From contig NZ_RKHJ01000001.1 of NCBI RefSeq assembly GCF_003752465.1, positions 434,001-498,000 on the forward strand: DNA of 64,000 bases, read 5' to 3'. Shown piece after piece: positions 8,340 to 17,068 of the stretch. The DNA comes from Agrococcus jenensis. GTDB taxonomy: Bacteria > Actinomycetota > Actinomycetes > Actinomycetales > Microbacteriaceae. The translations under genes were made by a program, and so were the position numbers. Position 1 is the first letter of the stretch. Each line of letters starts with the position of its first letter. Under the pieces are notes generated by a model, which saw only the letters and a program-made list of their open reading frames with translations, did not search any database and was not told the DNA's origin.

Positions 8340-9998
8340 ATGAGCGACGCGAAGAAGCCGCTGCTGGAGGTCTCCGGACTCAAGGTGGAGTTCACGACCC
8401 AGGACGGCCTGGTCACCGCCGTGCACGAGGCGGACCTCACGCTGGCCGCGGGCGAGACGCTCGCGATCGTCGGCGAGTCCGGCTCCGGCAAGTCGACGAC
8501 CGCGATGGCGATCATCGGGCTGCTCTCCGGCAACGGCCGCGTCACGTCCGGCAGCATCCGGCTCGACGGCGAGGAGCTCGTCGGCGCCAACGAGGCGGCG
8601 ATGCGCAAGGTGCGCGGACGCCGCATCGGCCTCGTGCCGCAGGACCCGATGTCGAACCTCAACCCGGTCGCGCGCATCGGCTCGCAGGTGGCCGAGACGC
8701 TGCTCGCGCACGGCCTCGCCGACCGCCGCACCGTCGACGCGAAGGTCATCGAGACGCTCGAGGCCGCCGGGCTGCCGAACGCCGCCGAGCGCGCCAAGCA
8801 GTACCCGCACGAGTTCTCCGGCGGCATGCGGCAGCGCGCGCTCATCGCCATCGGGCTCGCCTGCCGGCCGCAGCTGCTCATCGCCGACGAGCCCACGAGC
8901 GCGCTCGACGTGACGGTGCAGCGCACCATCCTCGACCAGCTCGACACCATGACGAAGGAGCTCGGCACCGCCGTGCTGCTCATCACGCACGACCTCGGGC
9001 TCGCCGCCGAGCGCGCGCAGCGGGTCGTGGTGATGCACCGCGGCCGCGTCGTCGAGCAGGGGCCGGCCAAGCAGATCCTCGAGTCGCCGCAGCACCCCTA
9101 CACGCAGTCGCTCGTGAAGGCGGCGCCGTCGGTGGCGATGGCCCGCCTGCGGCCCGAGGACTTCGCCCGCACCGAGGGGCGACCCGACGTCGCGGTGCCG
9201 CGCAACGCATCCGACATCATCGTCGAGTTCGAGAACGTGTCGAAGGAGTTCCACGTGCGCGGGCGGCGCGAGCCGTTCAAGGCCGTCGACGACATCAGCC
9301 TGAAGGTGCCGCGCGGCACGACGGTCTCGATCGTGGGCGAGTCGGGCTCGGGCAAGACGACCGCCGCGCGGATGCTGCTGAAGGCGTTCGAGCCGACGAG
9401 CGGCACGGTGCGCTTCGAGGGCAAGGACGTGTTCGCGCTCTCGCGCGAGGAGCAGAAGGCGTTCCGCCAGCGGGTGCAGCCGGTGTTCCAGGACCCGTAC
9501 TCGTCGCTCAACCCGATGTTCACGATCGAGCGCATCATCGACGAGCCGCTCTCGTTCTACAAGCAGGGCTCGAAGACCGAGCGGCAGCGCCGCGTGCGCG
9601 AGCTGCTCGACCACGTCGCGCTGCCGAGCGACATGGCGCGCCGCTACCCCTCGGAGCTCTCGGGCGGGCAGCGGCAGCGTGTCGCGATCGCCCGCGCGCT
9701 GGCCCTCTCCCCCGACGTCATCGTCTGCGACGAGCCGGTGTCGGCGCTCGACGTGCTCGTGCAGGACCAGATCCTGCGGCTGCTCGGCGACCTGCAGCGC
9801 GACCTCGGGCTCAGCTACCTCTTCATCTCCCACGACCTCGCCGTCGTGCGGCTCATCAGCGACTACGTCGCGGTGATGCAGAACGGCAGGCTCGTCGAGG
9901 CGGCGACCTCCGAGGAGATCTTCACGAATCCGCGCGACCCCTACACGCGCAGGCTGCTCGCGTCGATCCCCGGCAACGAGCTGCAGATCGCGAGCTGA
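8340..9998 (+). CDS. Oligopeptide/dipeptide ABC transporter, fused double ATP-binding protein (DppD-DppF type)
   Basis: 552 residues holding two complete nucleotide-binding domains. Domain 1 has Walker A GESGSGKST (about 45-53), signature SGGMRQR and Walker B LLIADEPTSALD. Domain 2 has Walker A GESGSGKTT (about 337-345), signature SGGQRQR and VIVCDEPVSALD. Oligopeptide transporters usually encode these as separate dppD and dppF; here they are fused. It powers import by the permeases encoded convergently at 10143-12082. Start ATG 8340 was preferred to GTG 8319 because the protein then begins as homologues do and CAGGAT lies six bases upstream. Confidence 0.93.
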   Translation: MSDAKKPLLEVSGLKVEFTTQDGLVTAVHEADLTLAAGETLAIVGESGSGKSTTAMAIIGLLSGNGRVTSGSIRLDGEELVGANEAAMRKVRGRRIGLVPQDPMSNLNPVARIGSQVAETLLAHGLADRRTVDAKVIETLEAAGLPNAAERAKQYPHEFSGGMRQRALIAIGLACRPQLLIADEPTSALDVTVQRTILDQLDTMTKELGTAVLLITHDLGLAAERAQRVVVMHRGRVVEQGPAKQILESPQHPYTQSLVKAAPSVAMARLRPEDFARTEGRPDVAVPRNASDIIVEFENVSKEFHVRGRREPFKAVDDISLKVPRGTTVSIVGESGSGKTTAARMLLKAFEPTSGTVRFEGKDVFALSREEQKAFRQRVQPVFQDPYSSLNPMFTIERIIDEPLSFYKQGSKTERQRRVRELLDHVALPSDMARRYPSELSGGQRQRVAIARALALSPDVIVCDEPVSALDVLVQDQILRLLGDLQRDLGLSYLFISHDLAVVRLISDYVAVMQNGRLVEAATSEEIFTNPRDPYTRRLLASIPGNELQIAS

Positions 9999-10035
9999 CC
10001 CCCGCCCTTCGCCGAGCGTCCTCGAGCCGCGGGAT

Positions 10036-10098
10036 CGCCGAACTTCCCTGAACGGCGGGATTCGGGGCGCGAAACCCGGAGTTCAGGGAAGTTCGGCG
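10036..10098. repeat. Perfect 18-bp inverted repeat between convergent peptide-transport genes
   Basis: Arms 10036-10053 and 10081-10098 are exact reverse complements (core CCGAACTTCCCTGAAC) separated by 27 bases. It lies between the ends of the fused ATPase gene and the dppC-like gene. There is no T-tract. It could serve as a bidirectional transcript end or be a palindromic dispersed element. Confidence 0.7.
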
Positions 10099-10142
10099 CT
10101 GACGCGCTCGCTCGGGGCGCGGGGCGGGAGCGGGCCGGCGGG

Positions 10143-11081
10143 TCAGCGCTTGCGGGTGCGGGGGTCCATCGCCTCGCGGAGGGCCTCGCCGAGCAGCGTG
10201 AAGCCGAGCGCGGTGATCATGATGCAGATGCCGGGCAGGAACGCGAGCTGCGGCGCGATCGCGAGCTCCTGCTGCGCGTAGGTGAGCATGCGCCCCCACT
10301 CCGCGGTCTCCGGGCGCCCGCCGCCGAGGCCGAGGAACGACAGCGCGGCGGCGTCGATGACGGCGGTCGCGAGCGTCAGCGTCGCCTGCACGATCACGGG
10401 GCCGACGGAATTCGGCAGCAGGTGCGACATCGTGATGCGACCGGTGCCGAGCCCGAGGGTGCGGGCGGCGAGCACGTAGTCGGCCTCGCGCTGGCCGAGC
10501 ATCGACGAGCGCAGCAGGCGGGCGAAGATCGGCACCTGCGCGACGCCGATGGCGATCATGATGGCGAGCGGGGTGCGACCGAGCACCGCGGCGATCGAGA
10601 CGGCGAGCAGCAGGTGCGGCACCGAGAGCAGGATGTCGACCACGCGCATGACGATCGTGTCGACCCATCCGCCGAACGCACCGGCGAGGGCGCCGAGCAC
10701 CATGCCGCCGAGCAGGCCGAAGAACGTCGAGGCGATGCCGATGAGGAGCGACGCCTGCGCGCCCCAGATGAGCTTCGAGACGACGTCGCCGCCGAAGCGG
10801 TCGATGCCGAGCGGGAACTCCGGGATCTCGCCGATGCCCGGCAGCGACGTCGGCCGCAGGTACTCGCGGCCCGGGGTCGCGAGCTCGGGATAGGGCGCGA
10901 GCCACGGCGCGAGGAGCGCGACGAGCACGAACGCGGCGATGACGACGCCGCCGATCCAGGCGGCCGGGTTGCGGCGCACGCGGCGCAGCACGTCGCCCCA
11001 GAAGCTGCCGCTGCGGCGCCCGCTCGCGGCCGGCCCGGTCTCGGGCGTGGGGACGGTGGGCAGGACCTCTGCGGCGCTCAC
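10143..11081 (-). CDS. dppC: Oligopeptide ABC transporter permease, DppC type
   Basis: 312 residues with an N-terminal OppC-N helix (PAAWIGGVVIAAFVLVALLA, about 32-51) and five further helices. It carries the EAA loop consensus L-x-A-A-R-T-L-G-L-G and ALSFLGLGGGRPETAEWG, diagnostic of DppC/OppC. The start is the GTG overlapping the dppB stop (GTGA), so the two permease subunits are translationally coupled. It forms the membrane channel with DppB and is energised by the fused ATPase convergent to it. Confidence 0.93.
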   Translation of the reverse strand: MSAAEVLPTVPTPETGPAASGRRSGSFWGDVLRRVRRNPAAWIGGVVIAAFVLVALLAPWLAPYPELATPGREYLRPTSLPGIGEIPEFPLGIDRFGGDVVSKLIWGAQASLLIGIASTFFGLLGGMVLGALAGAFGGWVDTIVMRVVDILLSVPHLLLAVSIAAVLGRTPLAIMIAIGVAQVPIFARLLRSSMLGQREADYVLAARTLGLGTGRITMSHLLPNSVGPVIVQATLTLATAVIDAAALSFLGLGGGRPETAEWGRMLTYAQQELAIAPQLAFLPGICIMITALGFTLLGEALREAMDPRTRKR

Positions 11082-12082
11082 TGGATCCTCACTCTCGGGT
11101 CGATGAAGCTGTAGGAGATGTCGACGAGCAGGTTGATGAGCGCGTACGCGATCGCGATGAAGAGCACGAAGGCCTGCAGCACCGGGAAGTCGCGGGCGAA
11201 GATCGCGCCGGCGAGGAACGCGCCGATGCCGGGGAACGCGAAGACGGTCTCGGTGAGCACGGCGCCCGAGATGAGCAGTCCGGCCTGGAGTCCGATGGTG
11301 GTGACGACGGGCAGCATCGCGTTGCGGAGCACGAAGCGGTTGCGGATGACCTGCGTCGAGACGCCCTTGGCCCGGCCGGTGCGCACGTAGTCGGCGTTCA
11401 CGACCTCGAGCACCGAGGCGCGGGTGATGCGCACGATGATGGCGAGCGGGATGGTCGCGAGCGCGAGCGCCGGCAGCAGCAGGTGCACGATCGCGTTGAT
11501 CGAGGCGTCGAGCTCGCCGGTCAGCAGACCGTCGAGCACGAAGAAGCCCGTCACATGCGTGGCATCGATCTCCCTGTCCTGCCTGCCCGTCGAGGGCAGC
11601 CAGCCGAGCTGCACCGCGAAGACGTACTTCAGCATGAACGCGAGGAAGAAGACGGGGATCGTGATGCCGATGAGGCTGCCCGTGACCGACAGGTGATCGA
11701 TCAGGCGGCCGTGGTTGCGCGCGGCCCAGTAGCCGAGGGGCACGCCGATGCCGACCGCGATGATGAGCGAGATGATCGCGAGCTCGACCGTCGCGGGGAA
11801 CCGGTTGACGAACTCCTCGAGCACCGGCCTGCGCGTCTCGATCGAGTTGCCGAAGTCGCCCTGCAGCAGCTTGCCGAGCCAGGTGATGTACTGCTCGGGC
11901 AGCGGCCGGTTGAAGCCGTAGGCCTCGTTGATGCGCTCGATCGCCTCCGGGGTGGCGCGCTCGCCGAGCAGGGCCGCGGCCGGGCCGCCGGGCAGCGCCC
12001 GCACCCAGAAGAAGAGCAGCACGGTCAGGCCGAACAGCGTCGGGATCAGCAGCAGCAGTCGTCTGCCGATGGTTCTCAGCAC
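11078..12082 (-). CDS. dppB: Oligopeptide ABC transporter permease, DppB type
   Basis: 334 residues with the characteristic N-terminal RRLLLLIPTLFGLTVLLFF helix, an external loop containing GGPAAALLGERATPE and then five helices. The coupling loop has DYVRTGRAKGV and the C-terminus ends FIDPRVRIQ, all hallmarks of DppB/OppB. It is separated from the upstream binding-protein gene by 112 bases containing a strong hairpin (12142-12179), which may set permease levels below those of the binding protein. Confidence 0.94.
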   Translation of the reverse strand: MLRTIGRRLLLLIPTLFGLTVLLFFWVRALPGGPAAALLGERATPEAIERINEAYGFNRPLPEQYITWLGKLLQGDFGNSIETRRPVLEEFVNRFPATVELAIISLIIAVGIGVPLGYWAARNHGRLIDHLSVTGSLIGITIPVFFLAFMLKYVFAVQLGWLPSTGRQDREIDATHVTGFFVLDGLLTGELDASINAIVHLLLPALALATIPLAIIVRITRASVLEVVNADYVRTGRAKGVSTQVIRNRFVLRNAMLPVVTTIGLQAGLLISGAVLTETVFAFPGIGAFLAGAIFARDFPVLQAFVLFIAIAYALINLLVDISYSFIDPRVRIQ

Positions 12083-12141
12083 GTGGTCTCTCCGTCAGGG
12101 GCGGGCGGGTCACGGCGCGCGGGTCGCGCGGGCCGATCGTG

Positions 12142-12179
12142 GCGGATGCCGCGGGCCGGTAGGGGCCCGCGGCATCCGC
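12142..12179. terminator. 16-bp perfect hairpin between dppA-like and dppB genes
   Basis: Arms 12142-12157 and 12164-12179 pair perfectly with a 6-base loop. Lying just after the stop codon of the binding-protein gene and inside the operon, it may act as a partial terminator or as a 3' end that stabilises the binding-protein mRNA. Confidence 0.7.
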
Positions 12180-12194
12180 TGGTGACGATCGAGG

Positions 12195-13868
12195 CTACTC
12201 GCTCAGCTCGATCATGTTGAACACCTCGTCGTTGACGGGGCTGGCCGGGTACGACGTGACACGCGGGTCGAACGCGAGCGACGGCGCGGGGTGCGCGAGC
12301 GGCACACCGGGCACGAACTGCGCGATCTGCTCGTTGATCTCCTCGTACGTGCTCGCGGCCTCCTCCGGGGTCGGGATCTGCCGAGCCTCGGTGAGCGCCG
12401 AGAACAGCTCCGGGTTCTCGAAGCCCCACTCGTTCGAGTAGCCGTTGAAGAAGACGCCGACGAAGTTGTCGGTGTCGTTGTAGTCGCCGGTCCAGCCGAG
12501 CAGGTGGATGCCGTGGTCGGACGTGCCGCGCATGCGGTCGAGGTAGTCCGTCCACTCGTCGGCGACGGGGTTCACCGTGATGCCGACCTCCGCGAGCTGC
12601 GACGACAGCGCCGTGAAGATCTGCTCCGGGTTCGGCATGTACGGGCGCGAGATGTTCACCGGGTAGTTGAACGTCAGCTCGAGGCCATCGGCGAAGCCGG
12701 CCTCGGCCAGCAGCTCGCGCGCGGCCTCGGGGTCGTACGCGTAGTCGGTGACACCCTCGTTGTAGCCGTTGACGACCGGCGGGATGAACTGCGACGCGAC
12801 CTCGGTGCCCTCGGGGAGCACCTGCGTCACGAGCGACTCGCGGTCGATCGCGTGCGCGATGGCCTGGCGGACGCGCACGTCCTGGAGCTCCGGCACGGTC
12901 TGGTTGAAGCCGAGGTAGAGCACCGTGAACGGGTCGCGCTGCATGACGTTGAAGCCGGCGTCCTCGAGCGCGGCGGTGTCGGCCGGTGCGACGAGGTCGT
13001 AGCCGTCGATGTCGCCGGCCTCGAGCGCCTGGCGGCGCGCGGTCGACTCGTCGATGACGCGGAAGACGATCTCCTGGACCTGGCCCTGCTCGCCCCAGTA
13101 CTCGGGGTTCGCCGCGAGGACGACCTCGTTGCCGGGCGACCACGACTCGAACACGAACGGGCCGGTGCCCGTCGGGTGCGCCTCGCCGTACTCGCTGTAC
13201 TCGGGTGCCTCCTCCGAGCCGCCGACCTCATCGGCGCCGTACTCCTCGAGCGCCGTCGGGCTCTGCATCGAGAAGGCCGGGAGCGAGAGGGAGGCGATGA
13301 AGCCGGAGAACGGACGCGTCAGGTTGATCGTCGCCGTGCTCTCGTCATCGGCGGAGCAGGACTCGTAGAGCGCGTTCTCGTCGCCGGCGAATCCGCCGTA
13401 GAGCGAGCCGTAGTAGTAGGAGAGGCTCTCGGTCGCCGTGAGGCCGGTCCAGTTGTACCAGCGGTCGAAGTTGGCGCAGACGGCCTCGGCGTCGAACGGG
13501 GTGCCGTCGTGGAACGTCACGCCGCTCTTGAGCGCGAACGTGTAGGAGAGGCCGTCCTCGGTCGACTCCCAGCTCTCGGCGAGCAGCGGGGCCGGGTCGG
13601 CCGTGCCGGGCTCGACGCCGACGAGGCCCTCGAAGATCTGGCGCGAGATGCGGAAGGTCTCGCCGTCGGATGCGAACGCGGGGTCGAGGCCGGAGGGATC
13701 GCTCGACGAGCCGAAGACGAACGTCGAGTCGACGTCGCTGGCTGCTCCCGGCTCTGATGCTGCGGGATCGCCGTCGTCTCGCTGGCTCTGGCAGCCGGTG
13801 AGCAGGAGCGCGAATGCTGCGCCTGCCGCGAGACCCCCGAGGAGTCGCCGGTGTGCGGTTCGGTTCAC
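12195..13868 (-). CDS. dppA: Oligopeptide ABC transporter substrate-binding lipoprotein
   Basis: 557 residues of the SBP_bac_5 family. A type II signal peptide with lipobox LLTGC gives lipidated Cys26, so it is anchored to the outer face of the membrane. The mature part has the family's TFVFGSSSDPSGLDPAF start and a repeated acidic surface loop region (for example SDVDSTFVFG and EEAPEYSEYGEA). It delivers peptides to DppBC. Whether di- or longer peptides are bound cannot be read from sequence. A TAGGTT at 13940-13935 on the minus strand is a candidate -10, giving a leader of about 60 bases. Confidence 0.92.
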   Translation of the reverse strand: MNRTAHRRLLGGLAAGAAFALLLTGCQSQRDDGDPAASEPGAASDVDSTFVFGSSSDPSGLDPAFASDGETFRISRQIFEGLVGVEPGTADPAPLLAESWESTEDGLSYTFALKSGVTFHDGTPFDAEAVCANFDRWYNWTGLTATESLSYYYGSLYGGFAGDENALYESCSADDESTATINLTRPFSGFIASLSLPAFSMQSPTALEEYGADEVGGSEEAPEYSEYGEAHPTGTGPFVFESWSPGNEVVLAANPEYWGEQGQVQEIVFRVIDESTARRQALEAGDIDGYDLVAPADTAALEDAGFNVMQRDPFTVLYLGFNQTVPELQDVRVRQAIAHAIDRESLVTQVLPEGTEVASQFIPPVVNGYNEGVTDYAYDPEAARELLAEAGFADGLELTFNYPVNISRPYMPNPEQIFTALSSQLAEVGITVNPVADEWTDYLDRMRGTSDHGIHLLGWTGDYNDTDNFVGVFFNGYSNEWGFENPELFSALTEARQIPTPEEAASTYEEINEQIAQFVPGVPLAHPAPSLAFDPRVTSYPASPVNDEVFNMIELSE

Positions 13869-14103
13869 GGTGCTGGACCTTTCCTTCTGGGACTGGACGC
13901 ACGCCGCGGCTCGGCCGTGAGGCTGCGTAGGGACAACCTAGCGAGTCACAGGCGCCTCGAATGTCACAGCAGGGTCACGATCAGGTTTCGGTGCAGCCGG
14001 GTCGCGTCGGCTCGACCCGCGGTCGTCCGGGGCGGCGCGCGGCGGTCTCGTCCTCGGGGAGGAGATCCGGCCGGATGCCGTGCCGCGGCCGCGCGGGCAG
14101 GCC

Positions 14104-14109
14104 TAGCCT
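14104..14109 (+). promoter_or_regulatory. Leaderless -10 (TAGCCT) of the histidine kinase gene
   Basis: TAGCCT ends six bases before ATG 14116, so transcription should begin at or next to the start codon; no Shine-Dalgarno sequence is present. Confidence 0.65.
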
Positions 14110-14115
14110 GACGCC

Positions 14116-15537
14116 ATGGACATGACCCGGAGCCGTCGGCTCGCCGAGCGCTGGTGGCCCGCACCCATCGCCGCGATCGTCTTCCTCGCGAACCTGCTGA
14201 CGCGCTTCGGGGAGCCCCTGCTCATGCTCGCGATCCTCGTGCTGTGCCTCGCGCTCGCCGTCGCGCGCGTCGTCCCCCTGCAGGCGTTCTGCGTCGCCGC
14301 GCTCGGCGCCGTGCTCGCCCCGCTCGCCGGGGAGACGAGCACGGGATGGGTGCTGCTCGCCTTCGCGCTCGCGGTCGGCCTGCTCGCGAGCTGGGGCGTC
14401 GAGCCGCTGCGCTGGCGGCTGCTGCTCGGCATCCCGGTGGCGGCGACGGCCGCTGCGGCGCTCATCCTGCTCGGCCTGCGGGCCGAGGCGAGCATCGGCT
14501 CCTCCTCGGTCGCGAGCTGGGCGGCCGGGTACGCGTGGGCCTTCGCCGTCGTGGCGTGGGCGGCGGTCGTCGGCGCTCGCGCGCTGCGCGACTACCTGCG
14601 GGTGGAGTCCGCGAAGCAGCAGGCCGTCGCCCGCACGACCGTCGTCGAGTCGGAGCTGCGCGACGAGCGGCTGCGCGCCGACCTCACCCATGACTTCCAC
14701 GACGTCATGGCCCACTCCCTCGCCGTGCTCGCCGCCCAGGCCGAGGGGCTGCGGCTCAGCCACCGCCAGCATCCCGAGCGCATCGACCCGGTGCTGACGA
14801 CGATCAGCGACACCGCGCGGCTCGCCCTCGTCGAGGTGCGGCAGCTGCTCGAGCGCGTCGACGAGGACGACAGGCGACCGCAGGCGACGAGCGCCGACAT
14901 CCCGGGGCTCGTCGCGCAGCTGCGCTCCGCCGGTCCCACCGTCGCGCTGCAGGACGTCGGCACGCACGGGCACCTCGCCCGCGTGGCCGACATCGCCGCG
15001 TACCGCATCGTGCAGGAGAGCCTCACGAACGCGCTGCGCCACGGCGGCGCGGACGTCGAGGTCTCCGTCTCGCTCACCTGGACCGGCCCGGGGCTCACGA
15101 TCGTGGTCTCCTCCCCCATCCGCGACCGCGCCGCCCTGCGACCCGCCGGGCGCGGGATCGCCGGCATGCTCGAGCGGGCGCGGCTGGCGGGCGGCTCGCT
15201 CGAGGTCGATGCGGAGGGCGATCGCTTCGTGGTGAGCGCGCACCTGCCGTACTCGCCCGTCAGCGACGCCCCGACCCCGCCCCTCAGCGAGGACCAGCTC
15301 GCCACGCTGCCCGTGCCGGTGCAGCGGCGACCCGAGGATGTCGTGGCGCCCTGGATCGTGGAGGCCTCGCGGCGCTATGAGCAGCGCCACCCGCGGCAGC
15401 CGGCCGCCGACTGGTCGCAGGCGACGACGGTGGACCTGACGCCCGTGCCGCCGTCGGACGGCAGGGTCACCAACCCGATGCCGGGACCGGACGCAGCGCC
15501 GCGACCGGATGTGGCACCGGAACCGGAGCGCGCGTGA
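14116..15537 (+). CDS. Sensor histidine kinase, NarL/LiaS type (HisKA_3)
   Basis: 473 residues. About five membrane helices occupy residues 15-155 with almost no external loops, so it probably senses within the membrane. The HisKA_3 dimerisation domain has the phospho-acceptor in DFHDVMAHSLAVLAAQAE (His195), followed by a compact HATPase_c with YRIVQESLTNALRHG. A proline-rich cytoplasmic tail of about 95 residues follows the ATPase domain and is not part of the standard fold. Its stop overlaps the GTG of the response regulator (GTGA), forming one operon. Confidence 0.92.
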   Translation: MDMTRSRRLAERWWPAPIAAIVFLANLLTRFGEPLLMLAILVLCLALAVARVVPLQAFCVAALGAVLAPLAGETSTGWVLLAFALAVGLLASWGVEPLRWRLLLGIPVAATAAAALILLGLRAEASIGSSSVASWAAGYAWAFAVVAWAAVVGARALRDYLRVESAKQQAVARTTVVESELRDERLRADLTHDFHDVMAHSLAVLAAQAEGLRLSHRQHPERIDPVLTTISDTARLALVEVRQLLERVDEDDRRPQATSADIPGLVAQLRSAGPTVALQDVGTHGHLARVADIAAYRIVQESLTNALRHGGADVEVSVSLTWTGPGLTIVVSSPIRDRAALRPAGRGIAGMLERARLAGGSLEVDAEGDRFVVSAHLPYSPVSDAPTPPLSEDQLATLPVPVQRRPEDVVAPWIVEASRRYEQRHPRQPAADWSQATTVDLTPVPPSDGRVTNPMPGPDAAPRPDVAPEPERA

Positions 15538-16181
15538 TCCGGCTGCTGCTCGTCGACGACCAGGAGCTCTTCCTGCAGGGGCTGTCGATGATCCTCGAGA
15601 GTCAGGACGGGCTCGAGGTCGTCGGCACCGCGCTCGACGGCGCGCAGGCGGTCGAGCGGGCGCGCGAGCTGCAGCCCGACGTCGTGCTCATGGACATCCG
15701 CATGCCGGTGCTCGACGGCGTCGCGGCGACCGCCGCCATCCGCCGGGCCTCGGCCGAGCCGCCGCACATCATCGTCCTCACCACCATCCGGCACGATCGC
15801 GCGGTGGTGGATGCGCTCCGCGCGGGGGCGAGCGGGTTCCTGCTGAAGGACGCGCGACCGGAGTTCCTCGTGCAGTCGATCCGGGCGGTCGTCGACGGTC
15901 AGCAGGTGATCGCGCCCGCCGAGACCTTCGACCTGCTGCGAGCGTTCGCACCGGTGCGGCCGGCACCCGACACCAGCGTGCTCGAGCCGCTCACCGACCG
16001 GGAGCGCGAGCTCTTCGCGCTCGCCGCGCGCGGGCTCTCGAACGCCGACATCGCGCAGCAGCTGTGGGTGGCGGAGACGACGGTGAAGACCCATATGCGC
16101 GCGATCCTCGCGAAGCTCGGCGTCGCGTCCCGCGTGCAGCTCATCGCACTCGCCTACGAGCACCGCCTCATCGAGGCGTAG
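15534..16181 (+). CDS. Response regulator, NarL/LuxR family
   Basis: 215 residues. The receiver domain has DDQ at residues 8-10, phospho-acceptor Asp54 in VLMDIRMPVLDG and Lys in GFLLKDARPE. The C-terminal LuxR helix-turn-helix starts at LTDRERELFALAARGLSNADIA and includes VAETTVKTHMRAILAKLGV. The GTG start overlaps the stop of the kinase gene, so kinase and regulator are made together. Targets are not evident; no nearby operator could be recognised. Confidence 0.94.
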   Translation: MIRLLLVDDQELFLQGLSMILESQDGLEVVGTALDGAQAVERARELQPDVVLMDIRMPVLDGVAATAAIRRASAEPPHIIVLTTIRHDRAVVDALRAGASGFLLKDARPEFLVQSIRAVVDGQQVIAPAETFDLLRAFAPVRPAPDTSVLEPLTDRERELFALAARGLSNADIAQQLWVAETTVKTHMRAILAKLGVASRVQLIALAYEHRLIEA

Positions 16182-16892
16182 TCAGCGGCCGGGCGACTCG
16201 ATCGCCGCGACGATGCCCGCGACCGACGCCATGTGCTCGCGCATGGCGGACTCGGCGGCGGGCGCGTCGCCTGCGGCGATGGCCGTCGCGATCGCCTCGT
16301 GCTGCTCGTGCTCGATGCCGAGCAGCCCGTGCTCCTCGCGGTGCTGGCGCACCTGCACGATCGCCTCGTAGACGCGGTGGCGCACGGCGCCCGTGAACCA
16401 CAGCAGCGCCGGGTTGCCGGCGAGGTCGGCGATGCTGCGGTGCAGGTCGAGGTCGGCGAGCGCGTAGGCGTCGCGGTCGTCGGCGAGCGCGGCCATCCGG
16501 TGCACCTCGTCGACGAGCTCCGCCCGCGCGTCGGGCGTCGCCCGCTCGGCGGCGAGGCGGGCGGCCTGGATCTCGAGCGGCGCGCGCACCTCCATGAGCG
16601 CGGCGAGCGGCTCGCCGGTCGCCTGCAGCGCGCGCGTCAGGAAGAGCGAGATGAGGTGGTCGTCGAGCTGCCGGACGATCGCGTTGCGGCCGTTCATGAG
16701 CTCGACGACGCCGGTGGCGTGCAGCGCGCTCAGCGCCTCGCGCACCACCGGCCGCGAGACCTCGAAGCGCTCGCTCAGCGCGGCCGTGGACGGCAGCGAC
16801 TGCCCCGGCTCGAGCCCGTCGGCCTCGATGAGGTCGAGGATGGAGCGCTGCACCTGCGCGGTGAGCGTGCTCGAGGCGGAGGCTGGTGGCAT
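16182..16892 (-). CDS. GntR-family regulator, FadR subfamily
   Basis: 236 residues. The N-terminal winged helix (about 5-70) has LEPGQSLPSTAALSERFEVSRPVVREALSAL, the GntR recognition motif. The C-terminal all-helical FCD effector domain shows DLDLHRSIADLAGNP and the metal-ligand histidines (EHEQHEAIATAI, AMREHMASV). FadR-type regulators respond to organic acids. Start ATG 16892 was chosen over TTG 16928 because TGGGAT lies six bases upstream and homologues begin just before the winged helix. It faces the NarL pair convergently; no adjacent metabolic operon reveals the effector. Confidence 0.88.
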   Translation of the reverse strand: MPPASASSTLTAQVQRSILDLIEADGLEPGQSLPSTAALSERFEVSRPVVREALSALHATGVVELMNGRNAIVRQLDDHLISLFLTRALQATGEPLAALMEVRAPLEIQAARLAAERATPDARAELVDEVHRMAALADDRDAYALADLDLHRSIADLAGNPALLWFTGAVRHRVYEAIVQVRQHREEHGLLGIEHEQHEAIATAIAAGDAPAAESAMREHMASVAGIVAAIESPGR

Positions 16893-16931
16893 TGCTCCAT
16901 CCCACCACGAGTTCGCACCGTCCCCCAAACG

Positions 16932-16963
16932 CAGGAGAGCCCCGCCGAAGCGGGGCTCTCCTG
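16932..16963 (-). terminator. Terminator of the secE-nusG-rplK-rplA transcript
   Basis: Perfect 13-bp stem (16932-16944 with 16951-16963) and 6-base loop about 105 bases after the rplA stop, followed on the minus strand by a short GTTT. Confidence 0.8.
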
Positions 16964-16980
16964 GGGTGAGGGGCGTCTTG

Positions 16981-17019
16981 GGTCTCGATACGCGGCGCCT
17001 GCGGCGCTGCTACTCGACC
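16981..17019. repeat. REP-like palindromic element (GGTCTCGA...TCGACC)
   Basis: GGTCTCGATACGC, a GGCGCC-tgc-GGCGC stem and CTACTCGACC form an imperfect palindrome between the rplA stop and its terminator. Related sequences recur at 45651-45690 and 45701-45736 in the opposite orientation, and similar GGTTTCGAGA/TCGACC elements are common in Microbacteriaceae intergenic regions. Confidence 0.6.
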
Positions 17020-17068
17020 TTGACGCCTCCGCGCGCGATGCGGCTTCGCCGCGTCGCGCGCTTCGGGA

